NCBI GenBank assembly: GCA_002104935.1
Contig: MCGT01000004.1
Location: forward strand, 682,001-746,000
Source of the DNA: Hesseltinella vesiculosa
Taxonomy: Eukaryota; Mucoromycota; Mucoromycetes; Mucorales; Cunninghamellaceae
Length of the DNA: 64,000 bases
Direction of reading: 5' to 3'
The position numbers and the translations under genes were made by a program. Positions 23,031-33,950 of the stretch are shown here, in pieces. Within the stretch, counting starts at the first letter, position 1. Each line of letters starts with the position of its first letter. The notes under the pieces are model-generated. The model was not told where the DNA came from. It searched no databases and saw only the letters and a program-made list of their open reading frames with translations.

Positions 23031-23306
23031 ACGTAATAACCAAAATCAGTGACCTTTGAAATGTACAACTGCCACACATTAGATCGCTTCTTATATACTT
23101 GTTTATCGGGGAAACATGGAAAAAGGCAACTTTCTCAAAATGCGACATAGTCCATTTGGTCATCCCGACAAAAAAAAAAAAACGCTGCGCCAAATTTGTC
23201 TTGGCTTGTGCGACACTCAAAAATCCAAAGTCCGCCACCTGTCTTCCAGGAGAGCCGCCACTTATTCATGGAGAGAGTGTATTCATACAGTAAAAGTAGA
23301 GAGTGT

Positions 23307-24124
23307 TTATGTTGAGGAGGCGATGTTATTTTGTTGTAGTAGGTGCTTAACAGCCATGGGGTGATAGTAATCCAAAGAAGGCACCTTCAAGTCCACCACT
23401 TTGGCGGCATCATCCCATTGCCGGATTTGGACTTTGAGATTATACAATGGGTCTGCCTCGAATTCTTGCACTTGCTCAGCAGTGTAAGGGCCACCCTGTC
23501 AAACATTTAAAAAAAACATAATCAGCACTTATGCACGGTTGCATCTTGAAGAATGCCTGTTTTTACTTGATATTTCAATGATAGTTTGCTAGCGCCGCTT
23601 AGGCCTTCGTAGTATTCAGGGTACTTGGCAGTGAGGTAACGCTTGACGGGCACATGCGATTCCACCAAGACAGCAACTTTGTCGGAGAATCCCAGCTTGC
23701 GAAGATATTCAGCACCAATGCGTTCATGACCTGTCACACCCACACTGATCTGCTTGACTTCGCCGCCCACAGCACCTGGATCAATTTCATTCAAAGCAGC
23801 AGCATCGAATAACATTTGCTTTTGATCAGGGGAAGTAGTGAATTGACCAATGTCATGCAGCAACGCAGCCAATACTGTTTCATCATCAGCGCCTGATGGA
23901 AAGAAAAAATTGTTACTTTTTTGTCGATTTTTTTATTTTTTTTTTTTTTTTTGGTAAATCGCTTTTTTCTTTTTTTAGCATTTACCAGCGTCCAGAGCTT
24001 GGGAAGCTGCTTGCAGAGAGTGCTCCAATTGAGAAATTCTTTCACCAATGTAGTCTTGCCCGCTGCCTTGGATCAATACTTGGAAAAGGTTATCGACGAT
24101 TTGTTCACACTTGACTTGATCCAT
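23307..24124 (-). CDS. HD-domain oxygenase resembling PhnZ (phosphonate C-P cleavage)
   Basis: Complement join 23307..23495, 23567..23892, 23986..24124; 217 aa, phases consistent. The N-terminal QDYIGERISQLEHSLQ gives Tyr25-x2-Glu28 and His35; LLHDIGQF gives His59-Asp60; GHERIGAEYLRKLG gives His102; ESHVPVKRYL gives His126 and Lys130; WDDAAKVVD gives late Asp residues. The order and spacing match what I remember of bacterial PhnZ, a mixed-valent di-iron enzyme that splits 2-amino-1-hydroxyethylphosphonate to glycine and phosphate, including its unusual Tyr/Glu pair. TmpB or a MIOX-like oxygenase are alternatives. The neighbour, divergent by 739 bases, is a PhyH dioxygenase. Transposon A lies 27 bases beyond the stop. 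Confidence 0.75.
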
Positions 24125-24863
24125 TGAAAAGTTTGACGTTTTTTGAAAGTAAGAAAGAGAAGAAAGAGAGAGACATTAAAAAGACGCATTGGGTGGTCAC
24201 CCAAGTAAAAAACTATCTCCGCATAAACAAAACAAAAAAAAACTTGAAAGTGATCGAGATATTTTTTTTCTTAGCCCATTGAAGAAACTTTAAATGGTAA
24301 GGTGATATCTTGTGCTGTCAACATCTGCCTATCATTCGAGGAAAAGCATCAAAATTAGGTTCAATCCAGAAACAAATCAAAAAGGACACCGGACAGGCGG
24401 TCGTCCGCCACTTCGGCAATGGGCCATTCAAACGTCGGGGATTGGCCAATGGGGCTTGAGATTGACATCATGCGTTACCAAAGCCCAAGAACTTGGCCGT
24501 TCCGCGGGCACACGTGTAATGAATAGCTGGACACTTTGACAAAAAAATGTGACTCCACCTCCTTTTTTCTTTTTAAAGAATTCATCGTTTTGTCACAGGT
24601 AAACCTCAAACGCCGGTTTAGGAAAATTGAACTATCCTTCTTCACCGAGCCAAGGTTATTTCATGGTCCCTGCTTGCTGAGATTCAATTTCTATCATTGC
24701 CATGCGCCTTTATTGGTGGGATGGCAAAAAAAAAAAACCTCAATGCAAAAAACGTTCGTTGGCGTTGAAAAAAAAAAAAATTTGCTGTTTGTCATATAAA
24801 AGAGTTTGAGGTTTCTTTTCTACTTTGTTCTCCACTCAAAAAATCAAGCTACTGTCTCTCAAT
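24125..24863. promoter_or_regulatory. Shared divergent promoter region of the PhnZ-like and PhyH genes
   Basis: 739 bases without a convincing gene between two divergent starts. CATATAAA at 24793-24800 is a likely TATA box for the plus-strand gene, 64 bases before its ATG, followed by a T/C-rich leader. A shared intergenic region would fit co-regulation of the pair. Confidence 0.5.
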
Positions 24864-25918
24864 ATGTCTGTGCCTCCTTCAATTGAACACTACAACCTCA
24901 CTCAAGATCAAAAGAAATCCTATGAACAACAAGGTTTCCTGGTCATTGAAGATTTTTTTACGCCTGAAGAACATGCAACCTTCAAGGCCTACACCGAAGA
25001 ATGCAAGAACTGGAAAAACGAAAAGGGCAAATGGATGCAATACTACGAAGTCAACAAGACCACCAACGAAGAACAGCTGTGTCGCACCGAATTTTTCACT
25101 CCTTACCATGATGGCTTGCGCTCCTATGTCCGAAGCCCTCGTTTGATGACCCTTTTGAATGAACTCCTCGATGAAGAATACATCTTGTTCAAGGAAAAGA
25201 TTAACTATAAGCTGCCTGGTGGTGGTGCCTTTGTTCGTAAGTGATCGAAGAGGAATGAATTGGAAGGCGCCAATTTTGTTCCTGATTTTTTATTTATTTT
25301 CCCTGTCACCAGCCCATCAAGACTGCCGAGCCTTCACACAATTTGGTCAAAACACTCACATGACTGTAATGTTCACCGTGGATTCTACCACAGATGCTAA
25401 TGGCTGCTTGGAGGTTGTACCTGGATCCCACGCCAACTCCTATGAAAACGGCCTGTTGCCCCACGCCACCAACGAAATCCATCCTGACTGGGTTAATGAA
25501 CAAAAATGGACCCCTGTGTACCTCAAGCCTGTAAGACATCGCGAAAAAAAAAAAAAAAAAAGAAGCATCCAAGAATGTGACGACTAAGCGTGCTATTTTT
25601 ACCGCCAGGGCTCAATTTTGATCTTTGGTGCCTACCTTGCCCATCGATCGGGTGACAACAACACTGATGAATCGCGTGTCGCCATCTATCTCACTTACAA
25701 TGCTCTGAAGGAAGGTGATAGCCATGCTCGCTACTACCAAGACAAACGCGATTTCTTCCCTCCTGAATATGAACGTGAGGAAGGCAAAGATTACAGTAAG
25801 TTCCCTTCTCCCCACCACAAAAGTCAAAGGGCGGCGCGTCGCTCACTCTTTTTTTTTTTTTTGTTCACTAGGTAGCGGTGCCAAGATCTACAACTATGCC
25901 ACACCAATCAAAATGTGA
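24864..25918 (+). CDS. PhyH-family Fe(II)/2-oxoglutarate dioxygenase (possible PhnY*-like)
   Basis: Join 24864..25236, 25313..25530, 25609..25795, 25872..25918; 274 aa, phases consistent. The phytanoyl-CoA dioxygenase fold is shown by the iron ligands His126 and Asp128 (PHQD), the distal His209 (LAHRSGDN) and the 2-oxoglutarate Arg220 (ESRVAIYLTYN), with CLEVVPGSH between them. Members hydroxylate diverse small molecules. Bacterial PhnY*, which makes the substrate of PhnZ from 2-aminoethylphosphonate, belongs to this family, and the gene is divergent from a PhnZ-like gene. The substrate cannot be fixed from sequence; a general PhyH function remains possible. No targeting peptide is seen, suggesting a cytosolic enzyme. 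Confidence 0.85.
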
Positions 25919-26780
25919 ATGCAGCAGAAATAAAAAATGAATACCATCTGCAATCTATTCCCTTCTCTTGCCCGCTTGTCGAATAACCAACGTCCCTGCT
26001 AAACTTCCATGGCGAGCGGTTCCAACTGAGAAAAATGAAAGAGCAGGCAAAATCCATCGCACGCGTATACTAACTATTTTTACCTCGACAAACCTTGTCT
26101 AAAGCCATATACTCTACGCAAGTGCCAATGAGCGTTTTATGGCCCATTCGTGTTCCATAGAAACAGACATCCCATCAAGAGAAAAAAACTGTGAGACGAG
26201 CCATTCATGCCTCACCGATTCTCCTTCATTCATTTGCAATAACCACTGCCTCCTTTTGCTTACACCGATCACCTTTACTTGATATATGCGACAATAATAG
26301 TTCTGATGAGGCTGCCCTGTTGGTAGCTAGATGTAATCGATTGAGGGCGAAGAAAAGAGAAGAGCCGACCAAACTAGCGACTTTTTATTTATTGAAACCC
26401 AGTTTCCAAAACGGGACCGAAGGCGATGAGGCTGCAAAAAAAAAAAGTTTCCATTGCTGCCAATGCCAATGACATCAAGCGAAAAGGAAGGAAAAATGGT
26501 CCAACGATATGACAACCTAAAGATGCATGATTTTTTCTAGAGTTTGCCTCGGTAGGGATGCAAATTTCCTACAGTCATCGTATTGTGGAAGCCAGGGGCG
26601 GGGACGTCATTTTTAATGGATGCTAAACAAAGGAATGAGAAGCAGCTGAACCTTTTTCTCCAAGAGAAGTGTATTTTTACATTTGGGAAGGGAAGGGCCT
26701 CATTAAAGTGAGGCATCCCCGAGGTACAAAGCGTCACTCCCCTTTTTATAAGCATGTTGTCATGGTCCTGATTTCAAGTT

Positions 26781-26817
<37 letters not shown>

Positions 26818-27202
26818 GGGAGGCAACAAGACCCGAGGACAGTTGACAAGTCTAAACGATATTAAATATAGGCAATGGCCACTTTGCAAGCAATGGCATT
26901 GTCAAAGTTCCGATTTGGACGCTCTTTTTTTTTTAAAAAAAAAAAAAAAAAGGGAGAGGAGGATTATAGAACACACGTTTTGCCCCATTCCTCCCACTTT
27001 TTTTTCTGCATCCCGCCACCCACTTTCTTTTGCATTGACCATTATCCCTCACAGCACATATTTCCTTTATTTTTCCTCTATCATACCCTTTTTTTTTAGT
27101 TATTATTTATTTTTATTCTTATATATTTTCAAGCACTGCCTTCCATTTCTTCGGCTTTTGTTCTTGTTCGAGTTAGACCTTGTAAAAAAATACTTCTGTA
27201 TA
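25919..27202. other. Gene-free spacer with a T30 run
   Basis: No convincing gene. It contains a T30 tract at 26784-26813, a T run meeting an A run near 26930, and a long pyrimidine tract (about 26990-27180) immediately before the next gene, probably its promoter and leader. Confidence 0.55.
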
Positions 27203-29030
27203 ATGATCAATTCCCCCACCATTGCTTTGCACCAATCCCCAGCAATCGATCACCAATCATTGCATATTCATCGAGCTCAAAGATTCCGTTATGATTATAA
27301 TGGCTTTGATGACCACCGCTTCTATTCAGCGATGACTCAAGCTATACCATCGGCTTTGCTTGTCGAGGACGATAATTCGTTGCCATTTGATGATGAAAAC
27401 CAGTTACCCACCCCCGAGGAGTTCCAAGCTATTGTGGATGATTATCTCAACAACCTTAGCCCAAAAAAGCGAGACAAGGCCTTGGTTGACCAGCACCGTT
27501 ACCATCTGATCCAACAAGTTCTCCGTGACCCAAGGAATACCGCTATCTCCACCGCCCAGTTCCGCTTCTGGGTCAAAAAAATGTTCCAGCTCCAGGCAGG
27601 CAATCTCGACGTCATTTGTCATGATAACAAGCCCGTTGCTATCAAAGAACATATTTATGATATCTTGGTTAGAGCCCACCGAGAAGCTCATCATGGTGGT
27701 AGAGACAAGACTTCCGCTCTGGTAAAATTCACCTTTATCAAAAAAAAAAAAAAAAAAATCACCGAACTTTTTTTTTTGTTCCTTTTTTCTCATCACGCTC
27801 TTTTTTTTTGCAATTTATTATCTTGATGATTACATTGCATAGGTTCGACGAAAATATTCTTGGATTCCAAAGGAGCTAGTGGCTCGCTTTGTGCGCCATT
27901 GTCCATTTTGCATTACTCGCCGAAACGGAGGTCAAAGTCCAACAGGAGCCTTGAAATCAGCCAATGTAAGCTCGCCTATTCGACGTGGATCCATGCAGCG
28001 GTATGATCATTATCACCATTCACAAGTGGCGCCTTATCCTCACACCAAATCCATGTTTGATCATGCCCCTCCTGTCATCTGCACGCCTTCCATACGCGAG
28101 GACACAAGCGACTTTTCAACATCATCGGGCCCATCGTCGGCCGACCATACCTATGACCACTCACCGAACTACATGGCCATCCCATCCTACCACCCCAGCA
28201 ACTCTCCCCGTCGTCCAAGTTACTATTTCCCGCCCTACGATCGTGATGACGACGACTTTCTATCGTCCTATTCGTATGAACCCACCGCCCATTCGTCCCC
28301 TCATCAGCTCCACGCCCACGCTTCTCCAAGCGAAATACCAGCTTCAATCTTACCCACCCAACCTCAGCACCAGCAACCACGCCATCATCATCATTATCAC
28401 CAACACCCTCTGGATATGATTTCTTTCAGATCACCGTCCCCCCAGCACCAGGTCGCTGCAGCCACAGCTGCTGCCGTCGCGGCCGCCGCCTCATTGATTC
28501 CAACTCCCAGCGGACCATCTGCATTTTCTCAGCCTTCATCCTCGGGCCAACAAGATTCCTCTTTTTTTTATCCTCAGCACTCCTATCTATATCAAACCTA
28601 TGCCAGCACCACGACTCCTAATACAGACCCACCCAACGTCCCTGGTCCTCATGATGATGCCACCAGTTACTATCCAAATATGCTAGGCATTACAACGGCA
28701 ACGGCCACCTGCGATCCTACCACTGGTCGGCCCCTGACCATCAACCACGACGCCTATCTCCGCTCCAACGCCTCACCTCCATCCTCCTCCACCACATCCT
28801 CCAACAATCCATCAGCTTCTTCGTCCACATCAACGCATGGCACCACCGTCACCTCCGCTTCTAGCCTTCACCCAACATCCACTGCCTGCCAAGACACTTC
28901 GTCCACATTGGATTTGCTTGATCACCATCAACAAGATTCTTATTTCAATGCTGACAACAACCCCTTGGTTTCCTATGCAAATCATCTCTCGGGGGCCGCA
29001 TGTGCTGCCTTTGGCCCTTCACATCTATAA
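27203..29030 (+). CDS. Protein with integrase-type HHCC zinc-binding domain and Ser/Pro/His-rich tail
   Basis: Join 27203..27721 and 27843..29030; 568 aa. The N-terminal third has a conserved-looking helical segment (TPEEFQAIVDDYLNNLSPKK, then FRFWVKKMFQL) and an HHCC motif: AHREAHHGG supplies the His pair, KYSWIPKELVARFVRHCPFC the Cys pair; the intron lies between them. This is the zinc-binding module of retroviral-type integrases, here without a catalytic core, as in several fungal and animal regulatory proteins. The remaining 380 residues are low complexity, rich in Ser, Pro, His, Thr and Ala, with an Ala run near 28470. A nuclear regulator is likely, but I cannot name it. The start follows a pyrimidine-rich leader. 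Confidence 0.8.
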
Positions 29031-30011
29031 AAAAGGCGTCTCCCACCCCCTCCTTTTTTTTTTTTTTCCAAAGTCTCTATTATGCTCCCTCCTTCCCCAA
29101 CACGTATGTTTTTCTCTTTCTCCTGTCCTCTTTTTTTTTCTTTGCTTTTAATGATCGTACAGTTCTTATGGATATACAATATCAGTAATTCGCACCAACC
29201 TCACATGTAGCACTAGCGTTTTCTTTGTTTTTTTTCTCCCTCAAAACCGATTCAATAAATTCAACTTAAAAAGTGCCTTGTGTATCAACAATTTTCAACG
29301 TGTTCCAAATTTCCATACCTGCCATCGATACACTTATTTTTTGGGCTGGTTTCTTTATTATCTATCAACCATGGCCCCAGCTTGCAAGTCATGAATCTGA
29401 GAGGAAGCTAAGAGCCTTTGCAGAATTAAAAATGCTCAAGGGCTACAGTACAAAATCACAATCGCCATTTAAAATATGCGATTTTATTGGGGATACCGTT
29501 GATAGGATGATGTTTGTGATTCGTTGATGACGGCCGAGACCTAGTTGTGGAGTTATAATGCATCTTTCACCCTCGAATAGATAGGATGAATGGAAAAAAA
29601 AAGCATTTCTGATGCTGTGGTGGCGAGCTAGAGACATAGCAAGTGCCAATTTGACAGCTTGCTGAGCCAAGTGCTGCTGCTGCCAAACCTCATGGTCAGC
29701 ATCTAACCCATCATCTAATTCATATAACAAATTATACTTGACCTAAATACATTCAATTCAAAGTTTCGAGCCCAATGATCAGTGGAAATAAAGTGAGCCA
29801 CCAGGCACAAAGGATGATCTGCGGGTGATCTCAGCAGTGATTTTTTTTTTTTTTTGCGACCTCTTATTTTTTCTGCGTTTGCAACTTTTTTTATTTAAAG
29901 TGTATTAGCTACTTTTACAAAAAAAAAAAATAATATAAAAATGTGGAGCATTGCTAATGCTAATGCACAAGTAAAAGAGTAAAATGTAAAATGTAAAAAG
30001 GAAAGACTTTC
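29031..30011. other. Spacer between convergent genes
   Basis: No supported gene. Candidate ORFs near 29443-29730 lack family motifs. Contains T runs near 29057 and 29845 and an A run near 29921; probably 3' ends of both flanking transcripts. Confidence 0.55.
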
Positions 30012-31856
30012 CTACAATCTGCCTCGAAGGCGGAACTGTCGGGCTACCACCTTGGATTTTGCCTCAATATATTCGAGCAAGCCCCAGTCAGCACCACCAC
30101 CATGGGTAGGGTTATTACCTTCGACACCACTGTACAGATTTTCTGTGCAGTGTTCAAAAGACCAGTCATAGTTGATACCAGGTGAACGTTGAACGATGCG
30201 GCGGTCCCACTTGAGGTCTGGCAAGATAAAGTCGTGATAGGCAAGCACATGGGCACCAAGCACGTCGGGGTTGAAAAGGGTGGTGACGGTCTTGACCAGG
30301 TACTCTTCAAAGGTAGCGCGCAAGCGGTCGTTGGTCAGGAACGAGTTGATCAAGAAACCACCGGGGAATAGATCAGGATAGTCGGTGTAGGGCACGCTGA
30401 GGAATTCTCTTGGGCGATTTATGTTGATACCAAAAGTGGCATCAAAGTCTTGGGCGAGGAAGTAGACCTTTTGGTTGTCAACGTCTTCATAGGCACCAAC
30501 GTTGGTTTGCTCTTGCCAGTAACCATCCCAGTGAGCCGTCAGGTATTCCATCACCATGTATCGCAAAAATTGATCGATATTGAAATGCTTGTCCAGCTCG
30601 GCAATATCATTTTCATTACGGGGGTCAAACAGTGAGAGCGCAGAGCCGAGTTCGCGCAGCAGATCCTTGTTGTCTGATGACTCGGGTGCAGGCAAAAAGG
30701 CTTCGATACTGTCAGCGGTAAGGCGGAAGCTGGCACCGGAAGCACCGTCAAACAATGGGCCCATACGAGCAGCGCTACCACCGTAAAAGTTGGCTTCAAT
30801 GTAAGAGTAGTTGGGGATGTCGTCCAGCATGTTGAAGGTACCCATGCCTTCGCCGTTGATGAAGAAACGAATCATGTTGGCCTGGTTAGCAGGTGTGCCC
30901 ATGGCACGCAGGATGTCGGCATACAACTTCTCACGTATCTGGGTAGGGTCTTCTTCCATGTGACGGATCTTGAAAAAATCGCGCCCATTCAATTGCTGGC
31001 CTTCTGGCAGCTTCCACTTCCATGATTGCTTGGCATTGTTATGTGTCTTTCCAGGCTTGTGCAATTGGAACTCGGCATTCTACGTCGTAAAAAACAACCA
31101 AAAAAAAATAAAGGTGAGTCGCCGGAGATCACATTTTTTCTTTTATATTTTCCTTTCGGGTGATTTTCAAATTAGCCAGCCACCCCCGCCTTTTTTTTTT
31201 TTACTTGCCTGGAAAGTGTGGACATCGTCAGCATCAATCATAGTCAGTTTGACGAAATAAATATCTTTAGAGAGACCAGTAATGAGGTTCTCCATCTCGT
31301 CAGAGTCGCCATTAATAAAAACTGTGGGAATGTAATTCGTATCCCAAATAGGGCCTGGAGGAATGGCTCTGTCCCAGTCCTGTTTTTTTTTAAAAAAAAA
31401 AAAAAAATGAAACGTGAGTGACTCGTTGAGATGACAGGTCTTTTTTTTTTTTAATACGCACGTTGTCACCAATGACTGTAGGCAACTTTGGGATGTCGGC
31501 ATAGGTGATGGGCCGATTGAAAAAGTCATTTCGAGTTGAGTCCCCAATCATGTCACGTTCAAAGGCTTCAGCCTTGCCGTCCACGATATACTAAAAAGAA
31601 GAAAAGAGGATATGAGGAAGTGTTATTGGTTGGCTACAACACTTGCCTTGTAAGTAAGAATGTTTCCAGAGAAGTTGACGTCTCCGGTAAAATAAGGCAC
31701 ATCCGGATCTTGAATGTTTAGACGGAACGTACGTCCTTCCACAGACACCATCACGCTATCAGGTCCTTTGGCTGAAGGCGCAATCACTTTGAATCGAGTG
31801 GCCAGTACAGCTTGTGCAAACACTGCCAAAGACACAAACACCCCACAGTAAACCAT
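30012..31856 (-). CDS. CotH-family secreted protein kinase-like protein, paralogue A
   Basis: Complement join 30012..31079, 31209..31379, 31462..31590, 31647..31856; 525 aa, all introns in phase 0. Residues 1-20 are a signal peptide. Then follow a beta-rich N-terminal part and the CotH kinase-like domain: FKIRHMEEDPTQIREKLYADI, FFINGEGMGTFNMLDDIPN, GPLFDGASGASF, MEYLTAHWDGYW and FLAQDFDATFG, with the acidic residue patterns of the family. CotH proteins of Mucorales are spore/hyphal surface proteins; some act in host-cell adhesion. The gene is one of two tandem copies with identical intron positions. Introns 1 and 3 begin GC (AAG|GCAAGT, CAG|GCAAGT) instead of GT, whereas the paralogue has GT at the same positions. 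Confidence 0.9.
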
Positions 31857-33950
31857 CGATGTGGAAAGTACAAAAAAAAAAAAAAAAGTAAAGAAGAAAA
31901 GAGGACCGGAAAAAAAATTGAGGTTTTTTATGGCCGCTTAAAAAAATCCTGTTTATATTTTTGACTTGCCAAATGAAAAAATTGGGATGATCAAAATGAA
32001 CGAATGACATTCCGCCTTGACTATTAAGGGTCCAAGCGCGACAGGATCGCTCAGAGTTCCCGAGGGTTTTTTTTAATAGCCTTCGCACGATCAAAGTTGC
32101 AAATATCCATTTTACCCTATTCTCCATATACTTCAGGCCATTGTCAAAAGGAAAAGAAATTCAAAAAAAACCGAGGATCCTTTGCATGACATCTGGAATG
32201 CGGCGACTGCCAAGTTCAGGGAAAAAAACTGAACGTTCTTGTTTCACGCCAAATCATCGCAGCCTACTCATTCCATGGACAAAATCAAAACCATACTTGC
32301 TTTTCAACTTCTCGCGCAGATGCACAAGCTGAATCTATAATTCCCAAGAAGATCAAGTACTAGTTTGCGTCTCGTTCCTATGAACTGCTGTCCTACGAGG
32401 GACCATGGCTGCAGTGGAGCGTACAAGCAACAGACTCCTCCATAGGCCCCTCCTCCAACTCCCCTGACTTTCAATTTTTTCCCGCGTTGACATTCGCAAG
32501 GAAACAATGGGTCATCCATATTTTTCAACGAGATGACGCAAAAAGATCCCTCTTGCAAGATGCATTACCCCCTTTTTTTTATGACGCCACTCTCTGTGTG
32601 GGCTAGCATAGTGTCAAATGGCAAGACAGTGCTATTATTTCGCTTTTTTGCACCCTGTAGGACTCAACGCTGATTTTCGGTCATGAGGTGCCCAATCCAT
32701 AAATAGTCTAGTTTAACATATAACCACAAATTCTAGCGCATTGTATTTCTGCTTTTACTTCTTTTCAGGATGATCATTTTGACAAATGAGTCCCTTTTGA
32801 TCTGGCCAAAAATCATCTAAAATTGGACCACCGCCTGCCGGCGCCAAATTTTGCACCCAACTAAAACATGAGGAGTTGTTTACCTGCTTTGCTTTCCAAT
32901 CCATTTGGAAACTGCGGTGCTGAACTAGATGCTCCTGTCTCAAGTGATGCGAGACATGCAGTAGAGTGCAACATGCTTCTCCGGCATTGTCCATCAGCCC
33001 CGACTCGCTCGCAATTAAGACTATTTTCCAGTTTATTTCAAATTGGGCAACACACTTTAATGCTCAGGGTGTCATGTGGTGATATTTGGAGTGCTGTCTT
33101 TTTTCGGGCTAAAATGTCATTCAGAGTGTGCCCAAAAATGCTGTTGCGGTGCGTCAGTGAGACTGTTTTTTTTTTTGTCTGCTTTATTATGAACTTGCCA
33201 GATGTGCCTTATACTGGACATATGTAATTTTTAATAGCCATGATCATTTCCTATCATTTTGTACTGGTATGCAAAATTTGGAGTGAATTGGCTGAAACGG
33301 TTTGCATTGTGATTTTTGATCAGATCGCCTGGGGAGGTCCCCTGGTGAAAATGGCCGATTTTTCATTTATTTTAGCTGGAGAATCGGACTCTCAAAATAC
33401 TGTTGATCAAAAGTTAGCTGGGCGACCTTCATCAATTGGTCTAATTTTTTTACTACCATCATCATTCATGCGTTTGTGGACCCTTACAAAATTTTGCACC
33501 GATTCAATCGCTCAAAAGTGCTCTGGTGCATTTGCTTTTATTTTTCTATTTTTTTTCGAAATGAAGAAATAGAATTTGGACGGCCGCTTCTACCTCCGCA
33601 CAGTGCCTTCATTCCTTGACAGCTGTTAAACAGCCAGCACTGCCTCGATATTAAAAAGCAATCCAAAAGCCCAAAGTCCGCCCCATCATTTTCAAACTGT
33701 TCCAATGTTGCCTATTTCTTCTTTCTCTCTTACGAAGGTCTGATGAACTTGTTGAAAATCGGCACGGAAAAAACGAGCTAGGTGCTCTGGCTGGATTTGA
33801 AAACGGGGCGCTCAAGCTTAGCGTTTTTTTTTTTTTTTCAGCGCGCCGCTTTCCTTCCTGGTTGCGTTTTTACACTGCTTTTATTTTGGTTACACCATAC
33901 TTAATACAATAAATTAATAATAGGAAAGGGATCCTGAAAGGCCAATTTTT
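31857..33950. other. Spacer between the two CotH genes
   Basis: No supported gene in 2.1 kb. It carries the paralogue A promoter (a TATAAA-like element on the minus strand near 31955), a clear inverted copy of the dispersed repeat at 33300-33540, and T runs. Short ORFs at 32868-33572 overlap the repeat and look accidental. Confidence 0.55.
33300..33540 (-). repeat. Dispersed repeat, inverted copy
   Basis: On the minus strand this region matches the copy at 55.23-55.45 kb in order: GAGCACTTTTGAGCGATT, CAATTGATGAAGGTCGCCCAGCT, CTTTTGATCA, ATGAAAAATCGGCCATTTTC, CACCAGGGGACC, GATCTG. Many single substitutions show age. No terminal inverted repeats are obvious. Confidence 0.7.

Larger units (their letters stand above)
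21550..23279 (-). mobile_element. Intact Tc1/mariner transposon, copy A (1730 bp)
   Basis: Bounded by TA at 21548-21549 and 23280-23281, the usual target duplication of Tc1/mariner elements. Terminal inverted repeats of about 113 bases begin CACTCTTTCCATGAATAAG on the left and CACTCTCTCCATGAATAAG on the right (read inwards), and both end in a T run followed by GTCG. They are roughly 90 percent identical. The element carries one uninterrupted transposase gene on the minus strand. A second full-length copy at 44157-45885 differs in length by one base. Confidence 0.93.

Noticed and set aside
21550..23279. Idea that the Fanzor-like gene is cargo inside transposon A
   Set aside because: The TIRs and TA duplications of A enclose only the transposase; the Fanzor gene lies outside on the left.
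24358..24420. Possible B-box-like sequence (GGTTCAATCC) in the divergent spacer
   Set aside because: No matching A box or acceptor stem around it.
26843..27202. Upstream in-frame extension of the zinc-domain gene
   Set aside because: It reads through T and A homopolymers and a pyrimidine tract; the ATG at 27203 fits much better.
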